Position numbers and translations under genes: made by a program. DNA of 29,477 bases from a virus: the IMG/VR virus record IMGVR_UViG_3300009494_000014, positions 1 through 29,477 of that record; one strand, written 5' to 3'. The first letter of the stretch is position 1, and the number at the start of each line of letters is the position of its first letter. Below the pieces are notes generated by a model, which did not search any database, was not told the origin of the DNA, and worked only from the letters and a program-made list of their open reading frames with translations. Below, piece by piece: positions 23,029-29,477 of this stretch.

Positions 23029-25178
23029 TAATTTGGCCTCGGTGCGCTGGGAGTCCGTGGCGGTCCCATACTTGCCCCTTCATTAGGCCTACCACCCGCT
23101 GCATCAATAACAGCAGCGTCAGGTATAGCCATACCCTCTTGACCTGGCATAACTCCGCCTGGCGGTACCATCATAGGCGCTTGCTCCATCATTTTTTGAC
23201 GGCGCTCCATGTCCTCTTTGGAAGGAATAATTTCCTCCGGGAGCTTAAGGCTTTTGCTCGTTTCCCTCAGAAGCGTGGCCCTGCCGGTTTCACCCATAAT
23301 GCTCATGTCAAGGTCGTTATTGGTCCGCTCCATGAACTCCATACGCCTGATTTGTAATTGTTCCTGTATAATCAGGTATTCGGAGGCCCTGGCCACAATG
23401 TTTATATCGCCCACCTTCATAATATCCTGATCGTACAACATTAAATGCAGCCAATGCTCGTAAATAGTGGGCTTGATGATATTTTCGTCAACCTGGCTAA
23501 CCACGTTCTTGAGTGTCTTAGATGCCGCGTTCATCAGCATTGAGAGCCCGGAGGCCGTTTTACCAGCGCCCCCCACATCAGAACTGCCATAAATGTATGC
23601 AGGGATGCCGCTTTGCTCAGATGCCTGCTCAAAGAAATACTCATAAACCTTCATCAAAAGGTCTGACATGGGGTCAGGCTGAAAGAAATTGACCGCGAAC
23701 TTCCCGGAGCCGGTTGAATCGCTTTTAGTTTTCCAGATCTTCCATGGCCACATGGACTCAGCGTCCTCCCCGGGTTGTAGCCTGTCCATCATAATTTCAA
23801 CTTGCGGCCCGGAGGCAATTCCCAGGTTATTAATAAGCGCCCTGGCTATGGCATTACAGATCCTTTGCACATCGCGCATTAACTCAGGAGGCGCTTTACC
23901 CCAAATCGAATCATTGACTGCCTCAAAAGACGCAGCGTAATAAGGCCTGTGGCCAAGCGGGTGAGGATTGAGCCGCGCCATGATAATGTATTGACCAACC
24001 AACCAGGCGTTCACCTGATAATCAAGTTCGGCGTCGGGGACCTGATCCTTTGACATACCCCATTCCATGAGAGTTTTCCCTTGCGCGAACCCCCAAAACT
24101 CAACTGCATCAATAGGCGGGTCAGGATCATCGAACTCATTAGGCCTATTCTCGACGTTTGCCCGCTCCTGATCCACGGTAAGCCATTCACGCAGGCCACC
24201 AGTTCCGTAATCATCCAGGACGGCCCGGATTGAACTTTCATCGAACCCGGGAACGCCTATCATGGCCACTAAATCCGACCGTCTAAGCCTGTGGCGCTCA
24301 CACAGATAGCCGTCTTGAATATTCTTTGCCCCAGGTGAAGGGTATATATCAAACGCAGACACGCGGCTATATTGACGCTCATACTTGTATTCAACAGCAG
24401 GAACGAGCTGTCCTGATTGATCCTCGGTCCAAACCAGCTTTTTCTTGCGCCGGATAATAGGCCCCTTGAAAAATGCCGTGGGGAATGTAACCAAATCATC
24501 TATAAAATCGGCTAATGCCGTGTAGTAGCCACCCTCAACCAAATCATCCTCAATACGCGCCTCGAACCGCTTTGTCGCCTCTTTGGCCCGTTCGGTCCGT
24601 TCTTGCTCCATCCGGCCCTGTATTTCTTGTATTCGTTCGGCGATATTTTCGGCGGATATAGCCTCGATGCCACCGTCAATCATAAGTTGAGCAGCTTCCA
24701 TGGTGACTTGCTGTTCAATTTCGACTTCCTCTGCCTCGGGAAGATCCGGCACGGGAGTTGGATCAATGGACCAGGGCTTTTCTCCAGGCGGTATCATAAT
24801 GTCACGAATCCAGCTTTTCGCGGCCCGGCACTTAACGCTTGTCAACATCATGTAAACGTCAGATCCGCCCCACTTATTAATCAGGGCTTTGCGCTCAGGA
24901 TCATAGGTACCGTTCCTTTGTCTCACGCACCTTAAAAGCCGTGTCTCAATACTGACATTATCGCCAGTAGCCGCAGTTTTCGCATTCCGTGCGGCCTGCC
25001 ATGCTGTCTTGACATATTGAGCCAACCGGAGGATTTCCGGTTTATCTTGTAGCTTTTGAGCAGCTTCCTTGTTTGCGTTTTCAGCCTGCCGTCGGTCTAT
25101 CTCAGAGTTTGAGACAATCCTTAGAAATCCATCACCCTGCTTAGCAGGAATAGCGGAGGTTGCAGATTGAGCGTCCAT
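23028..25178 (-). CDS. Portal protein, 716 aa
   Basis: This is the dodecameric DNA channel at the head vertex. Its length is close to that of P22-type portals. The N-terminal region (residues 1-130) has helical and beta segments with YDPERKALINKWGGSDVYMM. A long charged helical hairpin lies at about 150-215 (EEVEIEQQVTMEAAQLMIDG, RIQEIQGRMEQERTERAKEA). The wing/stem part contains YYTALADFIDDLVTFPTAFF, and YKYERQYSRVSAFDIYPSPG is a recognised portal-type motif. DSIWGKAPPELMRDVQRICN and EQSGIPAYIYGSSDVGGAG are also typical. The C-terminus is Pro/Met/Gly-rich (APMMVPPGGVMPGQEG), as expected for a disordered tail. The SD AAGGGGTG precedes ATG 25178. Confidence 0.8.
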   Translation of the reverse strand: MDAQSATSAIPAKQGDGFLRIVSNSEIDRRQAENANKEAAQKLQDKPEILRLAQYVKTAWQAARNAKTAATGDNVSIETRLLRCVRQRNGTYDPERKALINKWGGSDVYMMLTSVKCRAAKSWIRDIMIPPGEKPWSIDPTPVPDLPEAEEVEIEQQVTMEAAQLMIDGGIEAISAENIAERIQEIQGRMEQERTERAKEATKRFEARIEDDLVEGGYYTALADFIDDLVTFPTAFFKGPIIRRKKKLVWTEDQSGQLVPAVEYKYERQYSRVSAFDIYPSPGAKNIQDGYLCERHRLRRSDLVAMIGVPGFDESSIRAVLDDYGTGGLREWLTVDQERANVENRPNEFDDPDPPIDAVEFWGFAQGKTLMEWGMSKDQVPDAELDYQVNAWLVGQYIIMARLNPHPLGHRPYYAASFEAVNDSIWGKAPPELMRDVQRICNAIARALINNLGIASGPQVEIMMDRLQPGEDAESMWPWKIWKTKSDSTGSGKFAVNFFQPDPMSDLLMKVYEYFFEQASEQSGIPAYIYGSSDVGGAGKTASGLSMLMNAASKTLKNVVSQVDENIIKPTIYEHWLHLMLYDQDIMKVGDINIVARASEYLIIQEQLQIRRMEFMERTNNDLDMSIMGETGRATLLRETSKSLKLPEEIIPSKEDMERRQKMMEQAPMMVPPGGVMPGQEGMAIPDAAVIDAAGGRPNEGASMGPPRTPSAPRPN

Positions 25179-25188
25179 TTAACACCCC

Positions 25189-25347
25189 TTAATTTTCATC
25201 ATCAAAGGCAAGATCGCGTTCGCCTGTGGTTAGATCATACCCGGATGCCCACCTTTTAAAGCCAAGGCCAGCAAGTGCTTTTTCAATGTTATTATCCAGG
25301 TCAACATCGATCTTGTCGTCTTTCTTGTAAATAACTTTCAGTTTCAT
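25189..25347 (-). CDS. Small conserved-looking protein between terL and portal, 52 aa
   Basis: ATG 25347 overlaps the terL stop as TAATG and TAA lies at 25189. The product reads MKLKVIYKKDDKIDVDLDNN, then an amphipathic helix (IEKALAGLGFKRWASGYD) and an acidic end (LTTGERDLAFDDEN). The GFKRWASGYDLTTGERDLAF pattern is one I associate with short phage proteins at this position. It is easily missed because of length. It is probably translated by coupling to terL. The role is unknown; it may assist packaging or portal assembly. Confidence 0.6.
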   Translation of the reverse strand: MKLKVIYKKDDKIDVDLDNNIEKALAGLGFKRWASGYDLTTGERDLAFDDEN

Positions 25348-27785
25348 TAAGTCCACCCACGAGGATCTTTCCGGTCTGCATTCCTATTTTGGTCCCCGGA
25401 CATGACATTGGTTCCGCCTAATTCAAACGTAGCCCTAAATCTATGCAGTGTTGCCATGGTCCTTAAGGCATCGGCACCGTTAGAGTTATGAACTATAGCC
25501 CCGTTCTCTAAAGAAAAATGCCCCACGCCTGGAACAGTGAGGCACCAAACATCTTCTTTTTTATTTGGATTGGTTGTAACGGATACGACGCGCAACGGCT
25601 TTGCATGAAGGGGAGCAATAAATTTGGCTATGGCCGCTTTTACGAATAAGGGCGGGAAATGTTTTTCCACAAATCGGACAAACTCTATCTTCACGTTTCC
25701 ATTTCGTCCATGATTTGGATCGTTTTGCCTGCCGGCTATGCCAGAGACGGCCCGCCTCTGACTTGTGCCAATCAGCGGCTTTCTGACGTGCCTGTGGGGT
25801 AAAATGTTCTTTTCGCGTTCCGTGTGTTTTCTTCCAGTTATCAGAGAGGTGTTTTTTAATTGGCAAACATTCGAGGTTTGATAAATGATTGTCGGTAATA
25901 ATGTTGTTTTTATGATGGATATGGCAATCATTTGGTGTAGGGCCAAAAGCATCTTCCCAAACAACCTTGTGAAGATATCTGCCACCCTGGGAGAAATATT
26001 CTTGCTTATGTGGCGAAACGCGAAATAAACGTCCATCAAAATATTGTGTGATAGGGTCAAGGAAGACTGGATCTGCAAACCCCTCTGGAGGTCGTTTGCG
26101 TATTTCCACCCTTTCTCCGTTAAGAATAAATGATCCGGCGTACATTTCACCGTAAGTCCGTCGTTGAACGTGACCGCCACAAGTTGGGCATTTTTCTTTG
26201 TTATGTGAGGATTCAGGTATTGCTTCCAGCCACATGATGTTAAGACCTCCCCCGTACAAGGTAGGTCCATTATCTGATACGTTCCGGTACGTGTCAAGAC
26301 TTTTGTTTGACCTGCCAAGCAGGCCCAATCGTGCAAGGGCGTGGTCCTGTAAGAGCCCAGCGCCTCGTTCCATTCCTTTCGGTAGGACTCCACAGAGTTC
26401 AACCCAACATCTTTTTTCATATACCGCTTGGTTGTGTTGACTTCATCAAAAACACATATTCCCAGCATTTGACGGACCTGCTCAATCCCGCTTTCCTTAC
26501 TCAGCTTGGGAGCTATGTGAAATTGAAGGCCCAGGGCGGCGGCTGAATCAATCCGTCGCTTTCCGCTATTACCCCACTCCCGAACGTTAATATCATGGGG
26601 AGCCCCGTGTATTCCGTAATGGTAGCCCTTTTCGAGCGTCCAGGTGTCCAGGATTTCATGCTTGTAATGATCGAGGCCCTCGCCAGAATCCTCATGGTAG
26701 TCAATCACATGGATCTCGCGTCCGACGTCCTGGGTGAACCAAATGGCCGTGGTATCATCCATGCCAATATCCCACCAGGTGTCAACAAGAATTCCAGGTT
26801 GATATGGCACCCTTGTAATTCGGCCCTGTTCTCGAATCTTAATAAATTGCGTCGCATAGAACGTCCCCATGATAGCGGCCTCAAAAGCCTCTATCCAGGT
26901 GGACGGATGCTCCCGTTTCATATCATCGCCTTGCACATTCCATTTCTTGACGTACCAGGCCTTTTGCCAAAGATCGAGCTTGACTCCATGCTTATCCCGG
27001 ATCTCATTGAAATATTTGTTCTGATATTCGAGGAAGGTAATGCCGAAGGGATTAAGGCGGTTAAAGGCGTTTTCGTACCAGGAGAAAAAGAAGAATTTGT
27101 AATCCATCTTTGAAAGGAAGGAATTGCTTTGCTTTGCGGCCTGGGCGGTCTTTGTCATTTGGTAGAAATCGCCCTCGCGGCCCTCTGCCGTACTCTCGAT
27201 AATCACATAGTTACCAGGATGAACAGTGTTTAACGAGCCTGTCTTGATCTCACGGGCTTTCTCAGGGTATTTCGCACATATCTTGCCATACTCTGAAATA
27301 TGTAAGAGCTGATAGGTACCTGATCGCCCGGAGGTTGTAACACGCAGGCTTGAACCATTGGAGAAACGGAGAACCCGGGCGCTTGACCTATCGGCACGGA
27401 TCTCGCTCCGGATAGATTGAGGCAGGTTGTCATAGGCGTGTTTGATATTCCTATGGAAAAAGTCCTCCGCGTCCTCTTTATTGTGAGCGATGATAGCGGC
27501 CTGTATGTTTGAGGTAAACAAACAGGTGTCCAGGAACAATATACACGCTTCTGTTGTAATGCCATGCTGTCTCGATTTGAGGATTAGGTTGAGGTACCAC
27601 AGGCCCAGGTAAAGAATCTTTTGGACCAGGTTCATCTTAAAATCAATCTCAATGCCATCCTTATTGATGATTTTATACAGATGATCCAGACGCCAGCGCC
27701 GGTTTTTGAGCTTCTTTGAGAACTCTTGACGATAGGCTTCCTCTTGCTCAGGATCAAAAGCGATAGCTGGTTCAGCGCCGGTCAT
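25347..27785 (-). CDS. terL: Large terminase subunit (ATPase and nuclease) containing an intein, 812 aa precursor
   Basis: The motor protein that packages DNA. An ATPase domain has a Walker A-like KSRQHGITT at 70-78 and a Walker B/catalytic ISEYGK at 163-168. An RNase H-like nuclease domain has acidic residues D339 (TWWDIGMDD) and D398 (GAPHDIN), with a third, D772 (NGADALR). Residues 489-767 are an intein: it starts at C489 after TTPLHDWA and ends at N767 before S768. Removing it leaves a 533-aa protein, a normal terminase length, and restores HDWASNGADALR, the usual third nuclease motif. The start overlaps the small-terminase stop and has GGAGGAAATCGA upstream. The intein frame is open throughout. 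Splicing is inferred, not shown. Confidence 0.85.
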   Translation of the reverse strand: MTGAEPAIAFDPEQEEAYRQEFSKKLKNRRWRLDHLYKIINKDGIEIDFKMNLVQKILYLGLWYLNLILKSRQHGITTEACILFLDTCLFTSNIQAAIIAHNKEDAEDFFHRNIKHAYDNLPQSIRSEIRADRSSARVLRFSNGSSLRVTTSGRSGTYQLLHISEYGKICAKYPEKAREIKTGSLNTVHPGNYVIIESTAEGREGDFYQMTKTAQAAKQSNSFLSKMDYKFFFFSWYENAFNRLNPFGITFLEYQNKYFNEIRDKHGVKLDLWQKAWYVKKWNVQGDDMKREHPSTWIEAFEAAIMGTFYATQFIKIREQGRITRVPYQPGILVDTWWDIGMDDTTAIWFTQDVGREIHVIDYHEDSGEGLDHYKHEILDTWTLEKGYHYGIHGAPHDINVREWGNSGKRRIDSAAALGLQFHIAPKLSKESGIEQVRQMLGICVFDEVNTTKRYMKKDVGLNSVESYRKEWNEALGSYRTTPLHDWACLAGQTKVLTRTGTYQIMDLPCTGEVLTSCGWKQYLNPHITKKNAQLVAVTFNDGLTVKCTPDHLFLTEKGWKYANDLQRGLQIQSSLTLSHNILMDVYFAFRHISKNISPRVADIFTRLFGKMLLALHQMIAISIIKTTLLPTIIYQTSNVCQLKNTSLITGRKHTEREKNILPHRHVRKPLIGTSQRRAVSGIAGRQNDPNHGRNGNVKIEFVRFVEKHFPPLFVKAAIAKFIAPLHAKPLRVVSVTTNPNKKEDVWCLTVPGVGHFSLENGAIVHNSNGADALRTMATLHRFRATFELGGTNVMSGDQNRNADRKDPRGWT
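25561..26235 (-). CDS. HNH endonuclease nested out of frame inside the terminase intein, 224 aa
   Basis: This gene lies entirely within the intein coding sequence in a different frame (its first base is the third base of a TerL codon). The ATG at 26235 has GGGGGAGG ten bases upstream. Features: a CPTC motif at 16-19, then RRTYGEMYAGSFILNGERVE and KRPPEGFADPVFL. An HNH core follows: RYLHKVVWEDAFG at 86-98, HIHHKNN at 105-111, DNHLSNLE at 115-122 and KKHLSDN at 127-133. The C-terminal part has a Cys4 cluster (CPIC at 186-189, CSPSC at 207-211) and a basic end. From memory the whole length, including the region over intein block B, matches an HNH family of phages. Homing at the terL site or a terminase-associated cleavage role are both possible. 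An upstream in-frame ATG (26373) is less likely. Confidence 0.8.
   Translation of the reverse strand: MWLEAIPESSHNKEKCPTCGGHVQRRTYGEMYAGSFILNGERVEIRKRPPEGFADPVFLDPITQYFDGRLFRVSPHKQEYFSQGGRYLHKVVWEDAFGPTPNDCHIHHKNNIITDNHLSNLECLPIKKHLSDNWKKTHGTRKEHFTPQARQKAADWHKSEAGRLWHSRQAKRSKSWTKWKREDRVCPICGKTFPALIRKSGHSQIYCSPSCKAVARRIRYNQSK
26246..26253 (-). promoter_or_regulatory. Internal ribosome binding site for the nested HNH gene
   Basis: GGGGGAGG lies inside the intein block A region (codons for T-G-E-V), ten bases before ATG 26235. It decides the HNH start and implies translation separate from TerL. Confidence 0.65.
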
Positions 27786-28195
27786 TCGATTTCCTCCGAA
27801 GGCAAAGGAGGTACTCCCGCAGATTTGTCGAGTATGTCTCTGACGACCTCGCCGACAAGTCTGTCAAAGCTGTGGGTGACGGATACTTTCTCCGTGGGAT
27901 AAAGGCCCCGCTGTTTACATATCTCTACCCAGGCCTTAAGCCTGATTCCATTGTCAGCTAATAGCTCCTGGATCAAGGTTTCGTCTGTGGTGCCCTTGAT
28001 AACCGAAAAGCCGTCAACCATCGGGATAGTTCGGTCAAACCACCCCTTGAGCTTATACGTCTTTGGAGTAACGGCCCCTAAGAGTTCTTTTCCTTTTTGC
28101 GCCAGGATCTGTGGCGTAACTCCCTCCGCGTCATAAAACTGAGACATGGGCGCGGTTGTGATACTGTCAAGATGCTCTTTTAACGTGGCTGGCAT
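27782..28195 (-). CDS. Probable small terminase subunit, 137 aa
   Basis: The gene lies immediately upstream of terL, with a four-base overlap (ATGA). The product is helical (MPATLKEHLDSITTAPMSQF, then YDAEGVTPQILAQKGKELLG) and ends with GLYPTEKVSVTHSFDRLVGE and an acidic tail (SEEIE). Small terminases are about this size, with an N-terminal DNA-binding part, a helical oligomerisation part and a C-terminal portion contacting TerL. The GLYP-x-EK-x-x-VTHS end recalls them. No SD is evident before ATG 28195. Short repeats, which could be its recognition sites, lie just upstream. The call rests on position and general character. Confidence 0.55.
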   Translation of the reverse strand: MPATLKEHLDSITTAPMSQFYDAEGVTPQILAQKGKELLGAVTPKTYKLKGWFDRTIPMVDGFSVIKGTTDETLIQELLADNGIRLKAWVEICKQRGLYPTEKVSVTHSFDRLVGEVVRDILDKSAGVPPLPSEEIE

Positions 28196-28201
28196 GGTAA
28201 A

Positions 28202-28229
28202 GCTAAGCGTATATTAAGACCGCTAAGCG
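28202..28229 (-). repeat. GCTAAGCG repeated with a 20-bp period before the small terminase gene
   Basis: GCTAAGCG (plus strand) occurs at 28202-28209 and 28222-28229, one helical double turn apart. It may be a binding site for the terminase or a regulator. Confidence 0.5.
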
Positions 28230-28238
28230 CACCAAGTG

Positions 28239-28290
28239 GAACTATAGGATGGAATTATAGGGTATGAATCATAGGGATATGAATTATAGG
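28239..28290 (-). repeat. Four-copy short direct-repeat array upstream of the small terminase gene
   Basis: Variants of GAATTATAGG (plus strand) start at 28239 (GAACTATAGG), 28252, 28266 (GAATCATAGG) and 28281, spaced 13, 14 and 15 bases. On the coding strand each reads CCTATAATTC or a one-base variant. This iteron-like array lies in the 117-base gap before the packaging genes. It is a candidate packaging recognition site or a set of tandem promoter-like boxes, because each copy contains a TATAAT-like core. Confidence 0.6.
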
Positions 28291-28312
28291 CCTGCAAAAT
28301 TCACGGGTAAAA

Positions 28313-28540
28313 TCAGAACGTTTCACCCTTCGAGGATTTAATTGCAATCCAGCGCTTGAGTGAGCTGGGAAAGGCACAGACAACCCGGCGAGGGGGAGGC
28401 CCGGAATTGCGATAAAATATGTATCCGCCATTATGGAGTTCCTGCCTATATTGCATCATCTTTCGCACAGAGCAATTAAACATGCCGGCGATGGAATTCC
28501 AACCTTGAATCGCTATTTCACCGTCATACGGCACAATCAC
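28313..28540 (-). CDS. Small helix-turn-helix DNA-binding protein, 75 aa, GTG start
   Basis: The sequence contains GWNSIAGMFNCSVRKMMQYR, then LHNGGYIFYRNSG and PPPRRVVCAFPSSLKRWIAI. An Ile-Ala-x-x-Phe-x-Cys-Ser-Val-Arg-Lys helix pair, a GG turn and a following basic/Trp helix give the pattern of a winged or MerR/excisionase-like HTH. The GTG start overlaps the upstream stop (GTGA). It sits next to the repeat array and the terminase genes. Binding that array, regulating packaging genes, or acting as a Nu1-like terminase component are possible. The fold call is by pattern only. Confidence 0.6.
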   Translation of the reverse strand: MIVPYDGEIAIQGWNSIAGMFNCSVRKMMQYRQELHNGGYIFYRNSGPPPRRVVCAFPSSLKRWIAIKSSKGETF

Positions 28541-28887
28541 ACCTTCCTACCATACATTTTATTATTTAAAATATATTCAATTAGCTCAGGGGCGGGATGA
28601 AACCACTCACCACGTTTTCGATATTTCTTAAATCTCTTATGGAGTTCAGCTTCTAAGTCAAAACCGCCCTTCATCTTACCTATCAGCTTTATTTTCATAC
28701 AGTTATCAATCTGCATTCTCACGAGTCTTGATTTAACATGGCGCGTAGTGCCTATCTTTACAAACCCATCCTCATTTTGCACAAAATAAACGTAAGGCTG
28801 TTTTTGTAGGTGTGGAACTTGACAAAACGCGCCCTGTACAAGCGGAAGGCTGGTCACTCTGTTCATTTCATCAATGGTTACCGGCAT
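28537..28887 (-). CDS. GIY-YIG-type nuclease domain protein (T5orf172/MUG113-like), 116 aa
   Basis: I chose ATG 28887, with GAGGGG seven bases upstream; a GTG at 28902 is in frame. Residues about 32-97 show the compact GIY-YIG variant. YVYFVQNEDGFVKIGTT supplies the YVYF and VKIG strands. RHVKSRLVRMQ holds the catalytic-type arginine. AELHKRFKKYRKRGEWFHP is the typical end with acidic and His/Trp residues. Proteins with this domain are common in phages and are assumed to be DNA nickases or nucleases, but few have been tested. The start of the next gene overlaps its stop (GTGA). Its place just ahead of the packaging genes may indicate a terminase-associated or homing role. Confidence 0.7.
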   Translation of the reverse strand: MPVTIDEMNRVTSLPLVQGAFCQVPHLQKQPYVYFVQNEDGFVKIGTTRHVKSRLVRMQIDNCMKIKLIGKMKGGFDLEAELHKRFKKYRKRGEWFHPAPELIEYILNNKMYGRKV

Positions 28888-28907
28888 TTCAAATCCCCTC
28901 ACTTAAT

Positions 28908-29096
28908 TTAATCAGGATGCCATTCCATTTCGCGCTTGACCGTGAATATAAGTGTGCCACCTATTTTCATAGGATCTGAACTGATAACCTCAAGATCCTG
29001 GGTTTTGTTAATAATCGAGGTAATGTCATGGACGGTTTGACGTTCGCCAGGCGTGATCTCTAAAGACTCAATTCTAAATATTTTCATTTGTTTCAT
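28908..29096 (-). CDS. Small hypothetical protein, 62 aa
   Basis: The product MKQMKIFRIESLEITPGERQ has a C-terminal beta-like end (GGTLIFTVKREMEWHPD). The start overlaps the upstream stop by four bases and is preceded by AAGGAGAATAAGCT, so initiation evidence is good. The ITPGERQTVHDITSII middle is not a motif I recognise. It probably belongs to the early-side small-gene cluster. Confidence 0.5.
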   Translation of the reverse strand: MKQMKIFRIESLEITPGERQTVHDITSIINKTQDLEVISSDPMKIGGTLIFTVKREMEWHPD

Positions 29097-29437
29097 AGCT
29101 TATTCTCCTTGTCAGTGTTTGGAGTAAGGACTGTTTCTTGATGTTTTGCCTCTTCTCTTCCTTGTTGTTCTGCAAACATAGAATCAGACATACGGGTTAG
29201 TCCGGTTGAGGAAAATATTGGAGCGGCAGACCCAATATGAACCCTGCCCAGCTTGGAAACATCATCGTTATATTGCTTTTCCACGTCCACCGGGTTTTCA
29301 AAATATTCAGTAAGATCCCGGATTAATTTTGTATAGCCTGCATACGCGAGCGTTGCGCATCCGACCTTGCAAATAAATCCGCCGTTTGGAGTAGGATCAA
29401 TCGAAATCTGATAGGGAATTGATCTTTTAAATTTCAT
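29093..29437 (-). CDS. Hypothetical phage protein, 114 aa
   Basis: The N-terminus (MKFKRSIPYQISIDPTPNGG, then FICKVGCATLAYAGYTKLIR) is compact and beta/helix-like. The C-terminal half is charged and polar (FAEQQGREEAKHQETVLTPN) and probably flexible. It has a strong SD (AAGGAGGCAATAAT before ATG 29437). Its stop overlaps the next gene, so the two are coupled. The YTKLIRDLTEYFENPVDVEK helix recalls small host-interaction proteins, but there is no specific match. It is the first complete gene of the window. Confidence 0.5.
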   Translation of the reverse strand: MKFKRSIPYQISIDPTPNGGFICKVGCATLAYAGYTKLIRDLTEYFENPVDVEKQYNDDVSKLGRVHIGSAAPIFSSTGLTRMSDSMFAEQQGREEAKHQETVLTPNTDKENKL

Positions 29438-29477
29438 ATTATTGCCTCCTTAAAAAGTTGATTAGGTAATGTGTCAT

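Larger units (their letters stand above)
25485..26321 (-). mobile_element. Intein in the large terminase, 279 aa, with an out-of-frame HNH gene
   Basis: Block A is CLAGQTKVLTRTGTYQIMDL (starting with Cys1). Block B is LVAVTFNDGLTVKC followed by TPDH at intein positions 61-64, then LFLTEKGW. The C-terminal blocks read EDVWCLTVPGVGHFSLENGA and IVHN, followed by Ser. These are the standard splicing residues: Cys1, the TxxH of block B, the penultimate His, terminal Asn and Ser+1. Between them, about 150 in-frame residues show no LAGLIDADG or HNH motif. Instead an HNH nuclease gene occupies the same DNA in another frame (25561-26235). The insertion point is four residues before the third nuclease aspartate of TerL, a conserved site typical for inteins. 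Confidence 0.85.

Noticed and set aside
25347-26373. Group I or group II intron in terL instead of an intein
   Set aside because: The frame stays open across the insertion and carries standard protein-splicing residues (Cys1, TPDH, VHN then Ser), so a protein-level element explains it better.
28239-28290. CRISPR array
   Set aside because: Repeats are only ten bases and spacers three to five; this is an iteron-like array, not CRISPR.
29434-29477. Possible end of an upstream gene at the right edge (DTLPNQLFKEAII then stop, overlapping the next ATG)
   Set aside because: The ATGA-type overlap is attractive, but only 13 residues are visible, which is not enough to call a gene.

Overview
The window is a contiguous piece of a tailed double-stranded DNA phage (or prophage) genome. 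Every gene I can support lies on the minus strand, so transcription runs from the right edge (29477) to the left edge (1). Genes are packed with 1-4 base overlaps (TAATG, ATGA, TGATG, GTGA) or short gaps, and most starts have a recognisable Shine-Dalgarno (SD) sequence. I see no tRNA, rRNA, integrase, replication, lysis or host metabolic gene. The host cannot be named from this sequence. Gene content points to a short-tailed (podovirus-like) virion: a P22-sized portal, adaptor/nozzle-type proteins, three probable internal ejection proteins, and no tape measure, tail tube or sheath.

Layout in transcription order. (a) 29437-28313: four small early-side genes, including a GIY-YIG/T5orf172-type nuclease and a helix-turn-helix protein. 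(b) 28290-25189: packaging. A four-copy short direct-repeat array and a repeated octamer precede a probable small terminase, followed by the large terminase (TerL) and a 52-aa gene. TerL is interrupted by an intein, and an HNH endonuclease gene is nested in another reading frame of that intein. (c) 25178-21953: portal, a 92-aa protein and a structural protein. (d) 21914-19844: small hypothetical genes, two of them AT-rich cargo; one lies between 12-bp direct repeats. (e) 19769-19634: an intrinsic terminator and a duplicated 22-bp element, which separate this block from the head genes. (f) 19613-17065: scaffold, major capsid protein and a probable decoration protein, with structured RNA between the last two. 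(g) 16971-9560: adaptor/neck, tail nozzle and appendage proteins, including a kelch beta-propeller protein. (h) 9554-2510: probable ejection proteins. The last is 1462 aa and carries an inorganic-pyrophosphatase-like domain and a GGDEF domain. (i) 2510-1: small accessory, membrane and appendage proteins, ending in a gene cut by the window edge.

The most unusual item is the terminase intein (25485-26321). Its N-terminal splicing block (frame of terL) and the N-terminal part of an HNH nuclease (frame shifted, with its own strong SD) are encoded by the same bases. The second is the virion-borne GGDEF plus pyrophosphatase-like protein, which could be delivered into the cell with the DNA. Family assignments come from motif recognition by eye; no database search was run.
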